Positions 25,765 through 37,639 of a stretch of 64,000 nt of DNA are shown piece by piece. Made by a program: the position numbers and the translations under genes. The first letter of the stretch is position 1; each line of letters opens with the position of its first letter. The notes beneath the pieces are model-generated. The model saw only the letters and a list, made by a program, of their open reading frames with translations. It made no database searches and had not been told where the DNA came from. Location: the NCBI RefSeq assembly GCF_034190915.1, contig NW_026947506.1:12771501-12835500 (forward strand), written 5' to 3'. The DNA is from Cavia porcellus. Taxonomy: Eukaryota > Chordata > Mammalia > Rodentia > Caviidae.

Positions 25765-25838
25765 ACAGGGCTGGGCCCTCACAGGAGCCAGAAAATAAGT
25801 TCAGAATGCTTGCAGCATTGGAAGAGACAATCACCTCC

Positions 25839-26280
25839 TGCTGTGGGCCAAATCTCAAAACAAAAGCCAAAGGAAATACAACCAAGTGCTAAGGAAACAA
25901 CAGTCCAAATAGTTCTCTGATCACCCTGAGTATAGAGTCACCACCCAACCCCCTACAAGATGATTCCCTGCTGTTAGGCATGTCAACCTACTATGTGACT
26001 TGCTCTCACATTTGCTCCCAATTTAACCAATTTTACCTGAGCAATTACCCTTATTGGTTGACCACAGTTCTACCCCGCCTTATGCTCAATGTGTGGATTC
26101 CCATTTTTCCCCTCCTGTGATCCATCTAACCTCATGATTTAACTCTGTACAAGATCCACAAAAAGGTAGAGTGTTTGGCAACCCACTAAGGACCCTTCTG
26201 TCTCTCAGACACAAGCTTTCTTCAACCAATAAATATGTTCCATTCTTAAATTCCATCAATCCTAAAATTCAATTCTTCAC
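25839..26280 (+). repeat. Probable solo LTR
   Basis: A TGCTGTGGGCC...TTCTTCACA segment of about 440 bp has a CAATAAATAT poly(A) signal at about 26226 close to its end and a gene-free context, as in a solo retroviral LTR. No clear target duplication was seen. It is missing from unit C within a larger indel. Confidence 0.45.
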
Positions 26281-27305
26281 ATTTAGAGAACACAGACTCA
26301 TACTCCACATAGAGTAGGTAAGGAGTTTCATCCCCCTATACCATGAACATGAGCCAAATTAACATGACTATACTTTTATAATATCTGAAATTTATTCCTT
26401 TCCCTGCAGTTTTAAGTGATTAATGAAACTCACAGTGATTGCAATAATGGCAATACCTAAAAATTTATACACCAGTCACTATAAATGTAAAATAATTGGT
26501 TTGAGTGTATTATTTAGCAAGAACTAAACATTGCCATTGCAGTAGGTTATATCTTATAAAACAAAAGGTTGACCTATAATTGTTCAGAAAAATTTCTACC
26601 TTATTGGCTGCTTGAACAATTTTTCATTAAACTGTGTATTTTTGTCAGTTTATAGAAGGCTTCTATTATATTATTGAAAGCTCTCTGTAGGCCTCTAGGA
26701 TTTGGCTGTATTTTGATGCATATTTGTGTTTTGAAATTTATATGAAGATTTATTTTATTTTAGGATTAAACTTATTGCATAGACACTGATAGAGTGAAGC
26801 AACGGCCCACTGCATTAATTTCCATTGGATACTTGTGGCATAACTGCATGTGAATTACTGAGGAGGTAAATTAGCTTCATACATACACAAGAATCAGTAC
26901 TGTTAGGATTTTGTGGCCCAATAGAGAAGCAGAATATAAGAAAAAGTAAGTGTCCTTTCTATTAAAGAATGTGGAGAGGAGCCTACAGTCACCAAGGGTT
27001 TGCCTTTTTTTCTGACTGATTTTGGGATTATGGGATATATGGGAAATTTGGCTCTATGTGGTGCCTGGCACTGACATTGATGTTATGCAAGAAGCTGATT
27101 GGAATTTTCTTTGGGCCCTTGGGTAAGGAATGAGGAAGTTGTATTCAGGGAAAAAAAGAGAAAGTAGCCCTAAGGGTAAGAATCTCTGATTTGAACTTTC
27201 ACCCTGATGAACTACCACCATGATGTCCTGTAATTTATTCTAAGGAAAAACTCTTTCAGGTACTTCCTTCCATTTGAATTACAAAATGAAAATAAAGAAT
27301 TTCTG

Positions 27306-27622
27306 CTATGCGTCTTCTTCTCAAAAGAGTTCTAAATGATACAACAGCAAGAGTGTTTAGGGGTGTTAAATAGCTAACCATATTAATGTTTTTGGTTGGA
27401 TCATTGAACACAACTGTTTGCAGTCTCACTGTTTGAGTGTCCACTTTGTATGCTTTGATACTGTGATTTGAGCAACTATCTCTAAGATGATAATATGTAA
27501 TCTATTAACCGGTGATTTCTTACTGGTTTTTTTTTTTGTAGTTCTGTATTACTTGTACCCTTACACTGCTTTGTTTTGTTTTGTCTTTTCTCTTTTTCTT
27601 TTTAAATAAAATTAAAAAAAAA
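27306..27622 (+). mobile_element. 5'-truncated L1 3' tail
   Basis: It shares the 3' UTR end of the element at 53640-53955: TTGTTTGGATCATTGAACA-like start, AACTGTTTGCAGTCTCACTG, then AAATAAAATT and an A tract at 27600-27622. It is absent from the paralogous position (about 34775-34795), which runs uninterrupted. Confidence 0.8.
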
Positions 27623-27857
27623 AACAATTCACAAGAAAAGTTTTTAGTCATTTCCATAATGCATTGTAGATAGTGTAAACAAAAGTACAGATCAGTTCAC
27701 TTTCAGATAAAAGAAGCAGCACTTATAGGCAGGGCTAAAGCTCTTCAGTGCAAGTGTCACTTAAGAGGTGAGATCAACATTTAAGAATACAATCATCTAC
27801 TGATTTCTCTGACTTCAAGAAAGAGAAAAAATTTATACTGGTATTGCTATAGGGGAA

Positions 27858-28524
27858 TGAAACTCCCGGTCTACCAGGTCTGGTATGAGTTTGTGTTCTC
27901 TGAAGTCAAAAAATGAATTTTAGGGACAACAGAAGTCAAGATAACATATTTATTGGGAGAAAGAAAGCTGTGTGAGAGAGAGAATGCATTCTGAGTGGGT
28001 TGGCAAAGACAGTCTTTTCCAAGGACTTATATAGAGTAAAATCATGTGGTGAGATGTGTTTACGTTGGGGAAAACTGGGAACTCACAATGCAGATGGTAT
28101 AAGATGAGACAGAGCTATGGTTGCCAATAAGATAAATAGTTCAGGTAAAGTTGATTAAACTGGGAACAAAGGGGGAAGGGAGTCACATAGAAAGCAGGCA
28201 TTCTTAGGCAGCAGTGAATCTTCCCATAGAAGGTGGGAGGCTGACTCCTGATAGAAATTATTTAGAATATCAGTCTTTAGGATATGGAAACATTTACTTG
28301 AATGGTGACACCTGTCTTCCTCAGAGTGCTAGGGAACCATTAGAATATCAGTCCTTAGGATATGGATGAAGTTGTTGATCTTCTATCTTGAGGCTTGGCC
28401 CATAGCAGGAGTTGTCCATCTTCTCCATAGTTGAAAGTTATCTGGGTTTCTGCGTGGGCTCCTTTGAAGGACCTAGCCCTGTCTCACTGCCAACAGTATT
28501 TAACTAACTCAGCTCCACAAGACA
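27858..28524. repeat. LTR-like direct repeat, copy 2 in unit B
   Basis: It is the partner of 24853-25764, with the same start (TGAAACTCC) and the same closing block TTTAACTAACTCAGCT. The promoter of unit B begins about 300 bp downstream. Confidence 0.5.
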
Positions 28525-28839
28525 GTATTTTTAGGAAAATGTATTACAGATGTCTTGTGCTCTGGGTGAATGATCTGGGGATGACAGTGCGCAATGTATA
28601 TACCAGTGTTGCCCCCTGATCCACATGTTTTGAAGTTTAGTGTTAGTTTATTTTTTCTTTTAATCTTTGAAATCAAATTGATTTGGAAATGAAAAGCCTG
28701 AGGTAAAGCACTTTGGTACACATATTCCTCTGTGTAGCTGAGATAAACTTTGTAGAAGACAGCCAGCTACAGAAGTCTCTGATTATAGTCTATCATTTGG
28801 GATCCTCTCTTGCAGGAAAGAGTTTCTTTCCCTGTTTAT

Positions 28840-29083
28840 TTTTGACTCAGAAGGAGGGCAGTAGAGCAGCAGTCAATCAGTGATGAAGAGGCGGGCTATA
28901 TGAAATGTCCAATCAGGTGAGCCGTGGCAGGCGGTCTCTTGGGTCTCTTCCATTGTCTAGGCATTATTTACCCGTTTGGAGTACAAAACTGGGAACAGAA
29001 TTCTTGCTGGATCAAATTTACAGGTTTCAATGTCCTGTGGTCTGATTAGCAGAGAACCTGGGAGACCCTCTAGCCACGGAATG
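28840..29083 (+). promoter_or_regulatory. Orphan KRAB-ZNF promoter and exon 1 (paralog unit B)
   Basis: This is a clear paralog of 42240-42470. It keeps the GGCGGG element, GTCCAATCAGG at 28907-28917, and an exon end reading GGAATG followed by GTGAGG at 29084. The upstream out-of-frame ATG of the other copy reads ACG here. No KRAB exon follows: its intron 1 runs into the next unit's upstream region at about 31425. It could be dead, or it could act as an alternative first exon for the downstream gene. Confidence 0.65.
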
Positions 29084-30142
29084 GTGAGGTTTTGTATGGG
29101 AGCCCAGAAATACGGTGGAATTGGGGAAACCAGTTACAAGTAGTTATAAGCAGTTCTGATGTCTGTAGACTCAGGTATTTTATTAGCTTCAGCTCCTGAG
29201 GTCTTCTAGCATTGACCTTGGGTCATCCATTGTCCCTTTTTTCTCCTACTGGGAGCAAGGGTGATTCTGTGTCCCCAGAACCCTGACTTAATTATGATAG
29301 CAACGGACTGGAGAATCATTTTTTAAATTCTCTACTGCCTTGTTACCTCCATCATAGGGGGCAGAGGAAGGAGCTTGGGGAGACCCTGACTCTGATGCAT
29401 TTTGTAGCTGGAGTAGCAGTACTGAGCTTGGTCTCTGCTCTCATTTCAGGAATCTTGAGGTTCTAAAGTTTATAAATGTCTATAACGCAGGGCCTCATTT
29501 TCACAATGGCTCTCCTTAAACTTGTGCTTTTTTGTATTTACATTGATCACCTAAATTTATAATATGTTCTCACATTTCCAACCTCATGACAGGTGTTGGC
29601 AAAGGACATGAGAATTCAGAGATGTGTAGTGATATGCCTCAGTGGAGGAAGGCTTCCCAAACACCTGGTGAACTCCTGTGTATTACACAGAACAATGCAA
29701 AGAATTTCTGAACATACTTTAGGTGACACATCTGCTCATAGACAATGTTTGTGAGAACAGCCATAGAGGTTTGAATTGTGAGAAAAATGAAGAAGATATA
29801 AAAGTGTTATCAAGGGCATAGTAAAGTGTGCTTGCTAAGGACACATTCCAGAAAGGGCTGCCTGTTAAATGCTCATTGAAAAATGCCTAAATTTAGTCAA
29901 TTGCATGAACATATACGCGTGATATCCTTTTGAATGGAAAGGAATATGGGTGTCATCTCTGAATTGACAGCTGATTTAATAGCTTGGTTGATGATAGACA
30001 TTATTTAAATATGGAAATGCTTTGCAACGGACTTTACTAAGTGATGTAAAGGAGATGCCCTAAATTGAAATTGTGTAGGGATATCAATAGTTTAGGCATG
30101 AAGGGTTTTCTGCTTAGGGTGGATCAGACAAGCATGGAAAGA

Positions 30143-31425
30143 AAGTGGAAGTGATTGGCACGAGGCAGGGTGCCAATAGCAGGACATACAACAGAAAGAG
30201 TCTTTACTGAAAGTCAGATAGTTCTTAGATTAAGCATGAAGTTAAAGTTGGCTTATGATTTCTTCCTTGAGGTGAATAACACCAGTTCTGGTAACAATCA
30301 TTATTCCACATCCCTGTCCACCCATGAATTCTGTGTTCTTTACTTGAGATCTAATTTTGATTATCTATAATTATGACCCAGTGTCATGAAAGTGAAAGTT
30401 GATTTTTTTTAACCAGGGATCAATCTCATGATCTCATGCTTGCCAGATAGGCATTCATGTCACTGAGCTAAATACCCACCTTTTAAAGTATTTTCTGTAT
30501 ACTATGCAAGACATCGACATTGTTCCTCAGAAAGTGTTGAATATTGTGGAATTTTTCTATATTGCATGGCTGTAATATTTTAGAACAAACCAAAGGTGTC
30601 TCATCCAGTCACTTTTCAAGTTTCATGTTGTCTGTGGGGTGTCTCAGTCATGGTTTCTCTGTAACTCTGTAGACATCTCTGTAACTTAGGCTAGCCCCAA
30701 ACTAAAGGTGCTTCTCCTACATCAGCCTCCCAAGATATATTTCTTATATCTGAATGGAAAATGATTACTTGGTGACACTGAGCAATAATTTGAGGCTTGC
30801 ACCTCATTTCATTGTTTATATATTTTTTACATACAGCAATTTTCCATGAATATTTGAGTTATTATTCATGTACCATACTTGATGTTTTATGTGTTTTGTT
30901 CTATGAAACCAAGTTCAAATATCAAAATGCTGCTTAAGTATATTAAGAACAAAAGACTCAGTAGCCTAAATGAGATTTCAAGAGATAACATTGGTAGTAT
31001 ATCACAGTGGTTGGTGAGATATGAGTCTGCCTCTTTGCTTTATGGATGCTGGTCCTTCAGGCTCCCACTATGAGCTCTGTTTTACAGACAGTGAACAGGG
31101 ACTCTTGCAGTGACTCAGCACAAGCATCAGTACACCTATTTGGCTGTTACATTAGCACTGAGTTGCAATCTAGCATCAAATTTGGGGTCTCAGAAAATGT
31201 GTATATACAAAAAATTAATCCCAAACACATGGAAATAAATTTGAAGAAATCAGTCTCCATTCAGCTGTTTTGTTTGGTTTTATTTGTTTAGTTTAGTTTC
31301 ATTTTATTGAGACAGGTTTTCTCTATGTATATCAGCTAGAATTGAACACCCTATGGAGTGCAGAATTGCCCTAACCTCAAAGCAGCACTCCCGTCTCAGC
31401 CTCTTAAGTGCTGGGATTATAGATA
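30143..31425 (+). repeat. Intron-1 segment of decayed KRAB-ZNF unit B
   Basis: This is the second copy of the intron-1 module (compare 1-1384 and 43545-45779). It stops inside the minus B1-like SINE that precedes the KRAB exon in unit C and continues at a TATGTG microhomology into sequence paralogous to 22437 onward. Confidence 0.85.
30405..30482 (-). repeat. ID-like tRNA SINE
   Basis: Paralog of 275-350 in unit B intron 1. Confidence 0.65.
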
Positions 31426-33144
31426 TGTGTTTTTTTACCTTAGATAATATTGAGGCTTGTAACTTAGCTGTGTTGTAGCCTGGCATAGTAAATGCCAGTT
31501 TGATCTTTGCATTTAAATAGTGCCCTGTATTTCACCCAGAAAAATGGAAAATCACTCAGGATAGAAGTCCCAGCAGAAAAGCAAAATGAGCTGTACGTAA
31601 TGAAAAAAATTAACCTGCTAAACAAAAGAAGCAGAACACAGGTGTCATCCAAAAATCATTATAAGATTCTAGCTAAATGATTTCCAACAAGATCTTTTTG
31701 TGATTCTATCTTTTAAACATCTGTAACTTTCCAGTTCAGAGCCTCTTGTTTAGATCCTGTAATGGGGGTGGGAGTTCTGTATACAAGTGGTCCTGAGACC
31801 AGCTAATGAAATTCCACATTTCTCAACTGGGTTGGTTGGATTCCTATAATGTTGTTCACAAACTCAACTCAAGCTACAGAAACCTTCACTGACACAAGCA
31901 AACAGCTGGATTAAATGCCAGTGCCACTGAAATGAAGGAATAATAGTGAAAAGGAGAGGAGAAAAAAGACAAAAGCAATGTTTTATAATGCCCACCTCTT
32001 TTCCCCAGCAATGAAGAGGCTGAAAGGGAAGAATGACCATATATTCAAGGACAGCCTAACCTACACATTGAGTGTGAGGCTGGCCAGAACTCCAAAGTGA
32101 GATTGTTTCTTTAAATCAAAAAACTAAAATGAAAAATTAAACAACCAAGGAGAGAGAAAGACTATTTAAAAAAACAATAATAGAGCTGAGTGAAAGTTGA
32201 CTTATCTAAAATGGCAATTAATGGATAATGCTTCAGATGAAAGAAGGTCATGTAGTGGCATGCAGTAGGCAGTGACAAACACAGATTTAGGAATGGCATT
32301 TATTGTGCTACAGCACAACAGTGATCTCCTTCCTGCAATACATCTGAATATTCACTAGACTGAGGACTTCTAAAAGCTCTTGGAAATGTTAAACTCATGG
32401 CAAACAAGCAGCTTGAAATCAAGGCTCTGAATCATGGCCTGTAGCAGTTGTTTCTTATTCAAATTGAAATAGGAGAAATATAATCCTGCCATGTTTGATG
32501 TCAAGTGCACCACATTTGTTGGCTCACAACATTGAGGAATGAAGTCACAAACCAAAAGAAGTTCAAAAATTTTCTTAGAAAAAAAAGAGAGAAGGAAAGC
32601 CCTGAATTTTCAGAAGTGGTCTTCAGTGTTTTAGTCACAGATGTATTGTCAGGGGTCATTTATGCAGGAAAGTCGCAATGTGGGTACAGTGTGGGTCTCA
32701 AACTACAGTCAACCTACATGCTTAAAGCTGCCTAAATAATTATTATTCAGCAGGGGAACAAATCAGCCAAAAAACGTATGTGGAAAGAGCAAAAGCATTT
32801 TGTGGGAACAATAGTCCAGTTGTTTTGTTCATTGAGTATAGTAATTGATTCCTATCAGGACTTCCTGGAAGAGGTGGTGGTAACTATAGTACATTTCAAG
32901 TTGCTGTTTTCCTCTTCAGGAGGCATGTAGACATGGTCACTGCATCTTCACCTTCAGGTCTGGCTTTCTTCAGCTGTGCCTCTAGCAGTGATTGTTGCAT
33001 TTAGTTTTTTGCATTGACTCTTTCAGGTTCCAGTTACTCTGATTGTATAGCAATTTGTGTCTACATTGACATCCTTTGCTAAAATCACAATACTATTTGA
33101 ATAGATAAAGTGATGTTTATACATTTAAAAATATTCATTAATAG

Positions 33145-33225
33145 AGGCCAGGGATTCATCTCAGCAGGCCGAAATGCCTGGCTGGAAAGTGCTAGGTTGT
33201 ATATTTGATCCCCCATACCTGAAAA
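33145..33225 (+). repeat. ID-like tRNA SINE
   Basis: Paralog of 24165-24250. Confidence 0.7.
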
Positions 33226-33354
33226 ATAGTAATTTAAACTGCAAGGAAAGAAATAATTTCAGTTGTGAAAATGTAGGTTTACAAAATTTATAACTAAATA
33301 TGTGAATGGCAAATTAAACATTGTTATTAGTCATATTTATTATCTAAAGTTGTT

Positions 33355-33440
33355 GGGGCCTGGGTATTGAGCTCAGTGGTACAAGGAGCTTCCTGGAAAG
33401 CACAAGGTAATGTGTTCAATCCCTTATACCAAAAAAAATT
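33355..33440 (+). repeat. ID-like tRNA SINE
   Basis: Paralog of 24378-24465, with an A run at its end. Confidence 0.7.
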
Positions 33441-33831
33441 CACAGTTTTCAGCGATTCAGTGCTATGAGCACATTTTTTGAAACTGATACTTGTTGATTA
33501 ATAGGCTCAGTGTTTGTTATTATGTCTATGAAATACCTACAGAAAACTTGTCAATTACAGTGAATGATATAGTGTTCCCTATAGGATTACTATTTTTTGA
33601 GTTGTTTTAATTTTTTGTTTTCCAACATACTTGAAAGTTGAAAATGTTAGGTGATGCTAGGTAGAAAAACTGTGATAATCATTTTTTCAATTTAATGACA
33701 TATTTCCCTATATACATTAAGAACATTTTATTTGCTACAATTATTCCATTTGAAATTGATAAACAATTCTTAAAGTTACAGGCAGCTGAGTTAGTTAGAA
33801 ATATAGGCAGCCATACCATGACATAGTAGAA

Positions 33832-34355
33832 TGAAATTTCTGACCTTCTATGTCTGGTATGAATTTGTGTTCTTTAAAATGGAAGAATGAATTTTAGGAA
33901 CAACAGACATGAAGAACAGAATGTATGTATTGAGAGAAAAAATGTGAAAGTATTTTGCCCTAAATAGGATATTTTGACAATGGCTGGTGGAACAAGGGAC
34001 TTTTATCTTGAGGTCACATTCCCCTTCCCTCTTCAACTAACTGTGGCTGGAAAAGAGTCTCAATCAGCTACTTGCATAGCAGCAATGCCACCTTTAAGCA
34101 CCACCCAAGTCAAAAACTATATGTATCCTCACCACATATTTCCAGAAGAAAAAGCCAGACCCTCAGTGGTCAGGGATTCTCTCCATGGTCTTAGAATAAA
34201 GGTCATTTTGACTTTATATTCTCTTCTTTACTACACCAAAAATCCTATTGGAAAGCTTCTGTCCAAGAGAAACAGGAGGGGTTCTGAGCCGGTAACAAAG
34301 GTCTCTGTCTTTTCTAGTGACTTTATATAATAAAATCGTGTGGTGAGATAGGTTT
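33832..34355. repeat. LTR-like direct repeat, copy 1 in unit C (3'-truncated)
   Basis: It matches the first part of 24853-25764 and is then joined to sequence equivalent to 26855, so its end is deleted relative to unit B. Confidence 0.5.
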
Positions 34356-35035
34356 AAGGTGGGTTAGATTATTAAGGTTACTGAGGAGGTAAATTAACAC
34401 AATAGAGAAGCAGAATATAAGAAATGTAAAAGTGGCCTTTTATTTAAAGAATATGCAGAGGAGCCCTCAGCCACCAAAGGTTTTTTTTTTCCAACTGACT
34501 ATGGGGTTATAGGGTATATGTGACTTTTGACTGGATGTGGTGCTTGGAGGGGACACTGATGTGATGAAAGGAGCTAATGGGAATTTTCTTTAGGCCCTGG
34601 GAAAGAAAGAGGAAGTGGCCATATGAGGAAGCATGCCTGATTTCGACTTCTTCCACTTGAACTACCACCATGAGGTCCTGTAATTGTTTCTGGGTCAAAA
34701 CTCTTTCAAGCACATCATTTGGTTTGAATGCAGAAATCAAAACAAAGAATTTTTGCTATCTGTCTTCCTCTATGGTTGGTGGTATACCATTCATAAGAAA
34801 TATTTTGAATCATTTCTTAATGCATTGTAGATACCATAACCAAAATTACAGATCAGTTCACTTTCAGAAAACAGAAGTAGTACTTAAAGGCAGGGGTAAA
34901 GCCCTTCAATGCAAGGATCCCTGGGAAGGTGAGGTCAACATTATAGAATACAAACTATTACTGATTTCTCTGACTTCAAGAAAGAGAAAAATTTATACTG
35001 ATATTGATATAGGGGAATGAATCTTCTGATCTATG

Positions 35036-35634
35036 TGATAGCTTGCACCCCAAATAAAATCCAAGGAAACAAGAAATTAAAATTTAGGGAGCAAAGGCTT
35101 TATTTTAGGCCAGGCCTGCAGCCTCTGGGAGCCAATATGGTGACTGCATGCCTTACAGCTAAAAGGGTTGGGTTTTAAAGCCAAAAACCACAGGAATGTT
35201 GCGAACTTTGACCCAGTTTAATAGCAGCTAGTTTTCTTGGTATCTCCTGTATCTTCCTTGTAGTTAAATGTTTCTTGGTTTTTTTTTTTTTTCTTTCTTT
35301 TTCCTTTTTATCAGTACCAGGGATGAACTCACAACTGCCTGCTTGCAAGGCAGGTGCTTATGCCACTAAGCTAAATCCCCAGCCCCCAGTTAAATGTTTC
35401 TTAAGGACAGCACATTGTATTACAGATAGGCTGAAGGGGGTGGGGGGATTACAAGAAACTGAAAATTAAAGCTTTTATGGGAAATGCAGACTTAACCTAA
35501 AAAGAATGGGGAGGGGAGGGGAATTTACAAGGAGCTGAAACTTAAGTCTTTACTGCAGATGGAAATTTAATCTCTATTGAAACTGTGCATACAAAACAGA
35601 AAGGAGGTGCATTGGTTAGAACTAGGTTACAACA
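35036..35634 (-). repeat. 3' LTR of the gammaretrovirus-like provirus
   Basis: It is 599 bp including a 111-bp ID-like SINE and its 15-bp duplicated target. Without these it matches the 481-bp partner at 40757-41237. In + orientation it starts TGATAGCTTGCACC and ends GGTTACAACA. Confidence 0.85.
35277..35387 (-). repeat. ID-like tRNA SINE in the proviral LTR
   Basis: A perfect 15-bp target duplication AGTTAAATGTTTCTT lies at 35262-35276 and 35388-35402. The long T run at its left end is the A tail on the minus strand. It is absent from the partner LTR. Confidence 0.95.
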
Positions 35635-36553
35635 TACCCCTCTGATGTTGTGACTGAGGCCAAATCTTTGCCCACTTAGTTGGGAGGAAAGTATAGGCCA
35701 TATTTCCTCCACAAATGAATACTTGTCCTTCAGCAGGATAAAGGGAGGGAGTCTGGTTAACTATGGAACTACAATTAGTAAATGAAACAATTACCACATC
35801 AATGTCAGGGGTATTGTTATGAAAACCTCCTCGGAGACAGAGAGTCCTTGAAGCCTATGGTTGTACTTTAAAGGAGGGGACCCACACTACAATTTAAGTA
35901 ATCTTGTTCCCCCAGTGTAGTTAGAGAAACATTGGTGGGGATCGAAAGAGTCATGGGGGAGCCCTGTGCCATACATAACCAGCAATTTTCAGCCAAAATT
36001 GGGTTGGAAGCATTTAAGGCTTTATGCATGGCTTTTAGAATATCAGAAGTTTGAGAATCTGATCAACTCCCCTGATTTAGGCAGCATTAAGGGGTGGTAA
36101 TGTATCTGGGGAAACATTATTTTTTTAATAAAAACAATTCTGAGGGTGTAGCCCTGGCTGTCTGTCTTTGTTAGGTATCACGTGAGGCTTTAATTTACAC
36201 ATCCACATTTGAGTTAAACCCCCTGTAACTGAGGGTATAGCAACATGGAATGCTAACTTGTCCCTACAATCTGTCCAAAGACTATATTATATAATTTATC
36301 ATTTCTGTAGGAAAGACCCTACTGTATGTAAAATTTTCTACTGTATGTATAATTCCACCCAGTCAGTATATTTTCCTTTAGTATAGCCTCCTCTGCAATC
36401 ATAGGGGCTCCCATACAAAGATCTCAACAATTGTTCTTTGCTTACAGGGGGATGAAAACCCACATGCAAGGTCATCATCAATGTTATTAAAATCCCCAGC
36501 AGTGGGATAGAAGGAGCAAAAGCAAGCAAAGCAAATACGCTAAAGCAGTTCAT
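35635..36553 (-). pseudogene. Envelope surface-subunit fragment
   Basis: It opens with a hydrophobic leader (minus ORF 36553-36338) downstream of the integrase end. Further on it shows a CWLC motif (about 35975) and an ICGG...AYTFLP block near 35700. Stops are present, and the transmembrane subunit is missing because sequence passes directly to the purine tract AGAGGGG and LTR. Confidence 0.7.
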
Positions 36554-36622
36554 GACTGGTGCAATCTAACTATGTTTAGTCAGTTTTAACTTTAAGAGGT
36601 TACCAGTCTGTTGTATAGTCCT

Positions 36623-37620
36623 CTAAATATGTCTCTTGTTGTCCGCTGTTTCCAGTGGCTTTATGTGAGTATGGTGAATCCACATAATTTTTTCTGCTAC
36701 CTTGATGGCAGTGGGGGTACTGAGCACCATGGTGAATGATCCTTCCCAATGGGGTTTGAGGGAGTCTCGATGGTGATGTTGCACCAGGACAGAAGTTCCT
36801 GGCTTGATGGGTACTTTGAGTGGCACTTATGAAGGTGGGTCTGGGTGTTTTTGTCTAAATAGCTGGTGGATCGAGGCCAACACAGGCTGCAGTGACCACA
36901 GGGACATAATGAGATCTTGGTTAGTTGTTTCAACTAATTTGTCCTCTGACAGTCTTGGAACCAGTAGAGGGGGCCTTCTGAAAATAGCCTCAAATGGGAA
37001 AATTCCAGAAAAGTATGGGATACATCTAGTTCTTAACAGCACAAAGGGAAGAAGGCTCACCCAATTGAGTTTATAAAGACAGCTTAGCTAAAGTGTCCTT
37101 GAGAGTTCCATTCATACATTCTACTTGCCCTGAGCTTTGTAGCTGATATGCACAGTGGAGTTTCTAATTAATCTGTAATGTCTGGGCTAACTTTTGGGTG
37201 ACTTGGACTATGAAAGCCGGGCCATTATCGGACCCCATTGATAGTGGGAGGACAAATAGAGGTATGATCTCATGCAATAGCTTTCTGGCTACCACTAAGG
37301 CTGACTTGGACTTAGTAGCGAAAGCCTCTACCCAGCCAGTGAAGGTGTCTACTAATGCCAAGAGATAGTGGTGCCCCTGTAAACCAGGCTTTATCATGTC
37401 CATGAAGTCTACTTACCAATGTTATCCTGGAACAATTCCTCGATGTCAGGTGGTCTCCAGCATAGAGCTCTTGGCTCAGTTGACTAACAAGCACTGTGGG
37501 CATCTGGAGCTCAAAGAGGTGATCAGTTTGGAGAGTTTTGGAATAGAAAATCGAGTTCTGAACAATTCAACAAGTTTAGTTCCCCCTAAATGGATAGTTT
37601 GGTGAGCCTGGTGAGCTCCT
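36623..37620 (-). pseudogene. Integrase remnant
   Basis: The minus strand shows the catalytic-core motifs LVDTFTGWVEAF and SDNGPAF (37164-37403), then [14 protein letters not shown] near 37100 and the C-terminal domain (36623-36826, PGTSVLVQHH). Stops and frame changes occur between the parts, so no functional protein is encoded. Confidence 0.85.
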
Positions 37621-37639
37621 GCCCTAGTGCCTCCAGTTA

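Larger units (their letters stand above)
22437..30143 (+). repeat. Upstream region of unit B (duplicate of 31427-43545)
   Basis: Collinear paralogy with 31427-43545 runs from the motif after TATGTG, through a B1-like SINE, two + ID-like SINEs and the LTR-like repeats, to promoter and exon 1. Differences are large indels: 25380-26850 and an L1 tail at 27306-27622 occur only here, and the provirus 35036-41237 only in the other copy. Confidence 0.85.
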
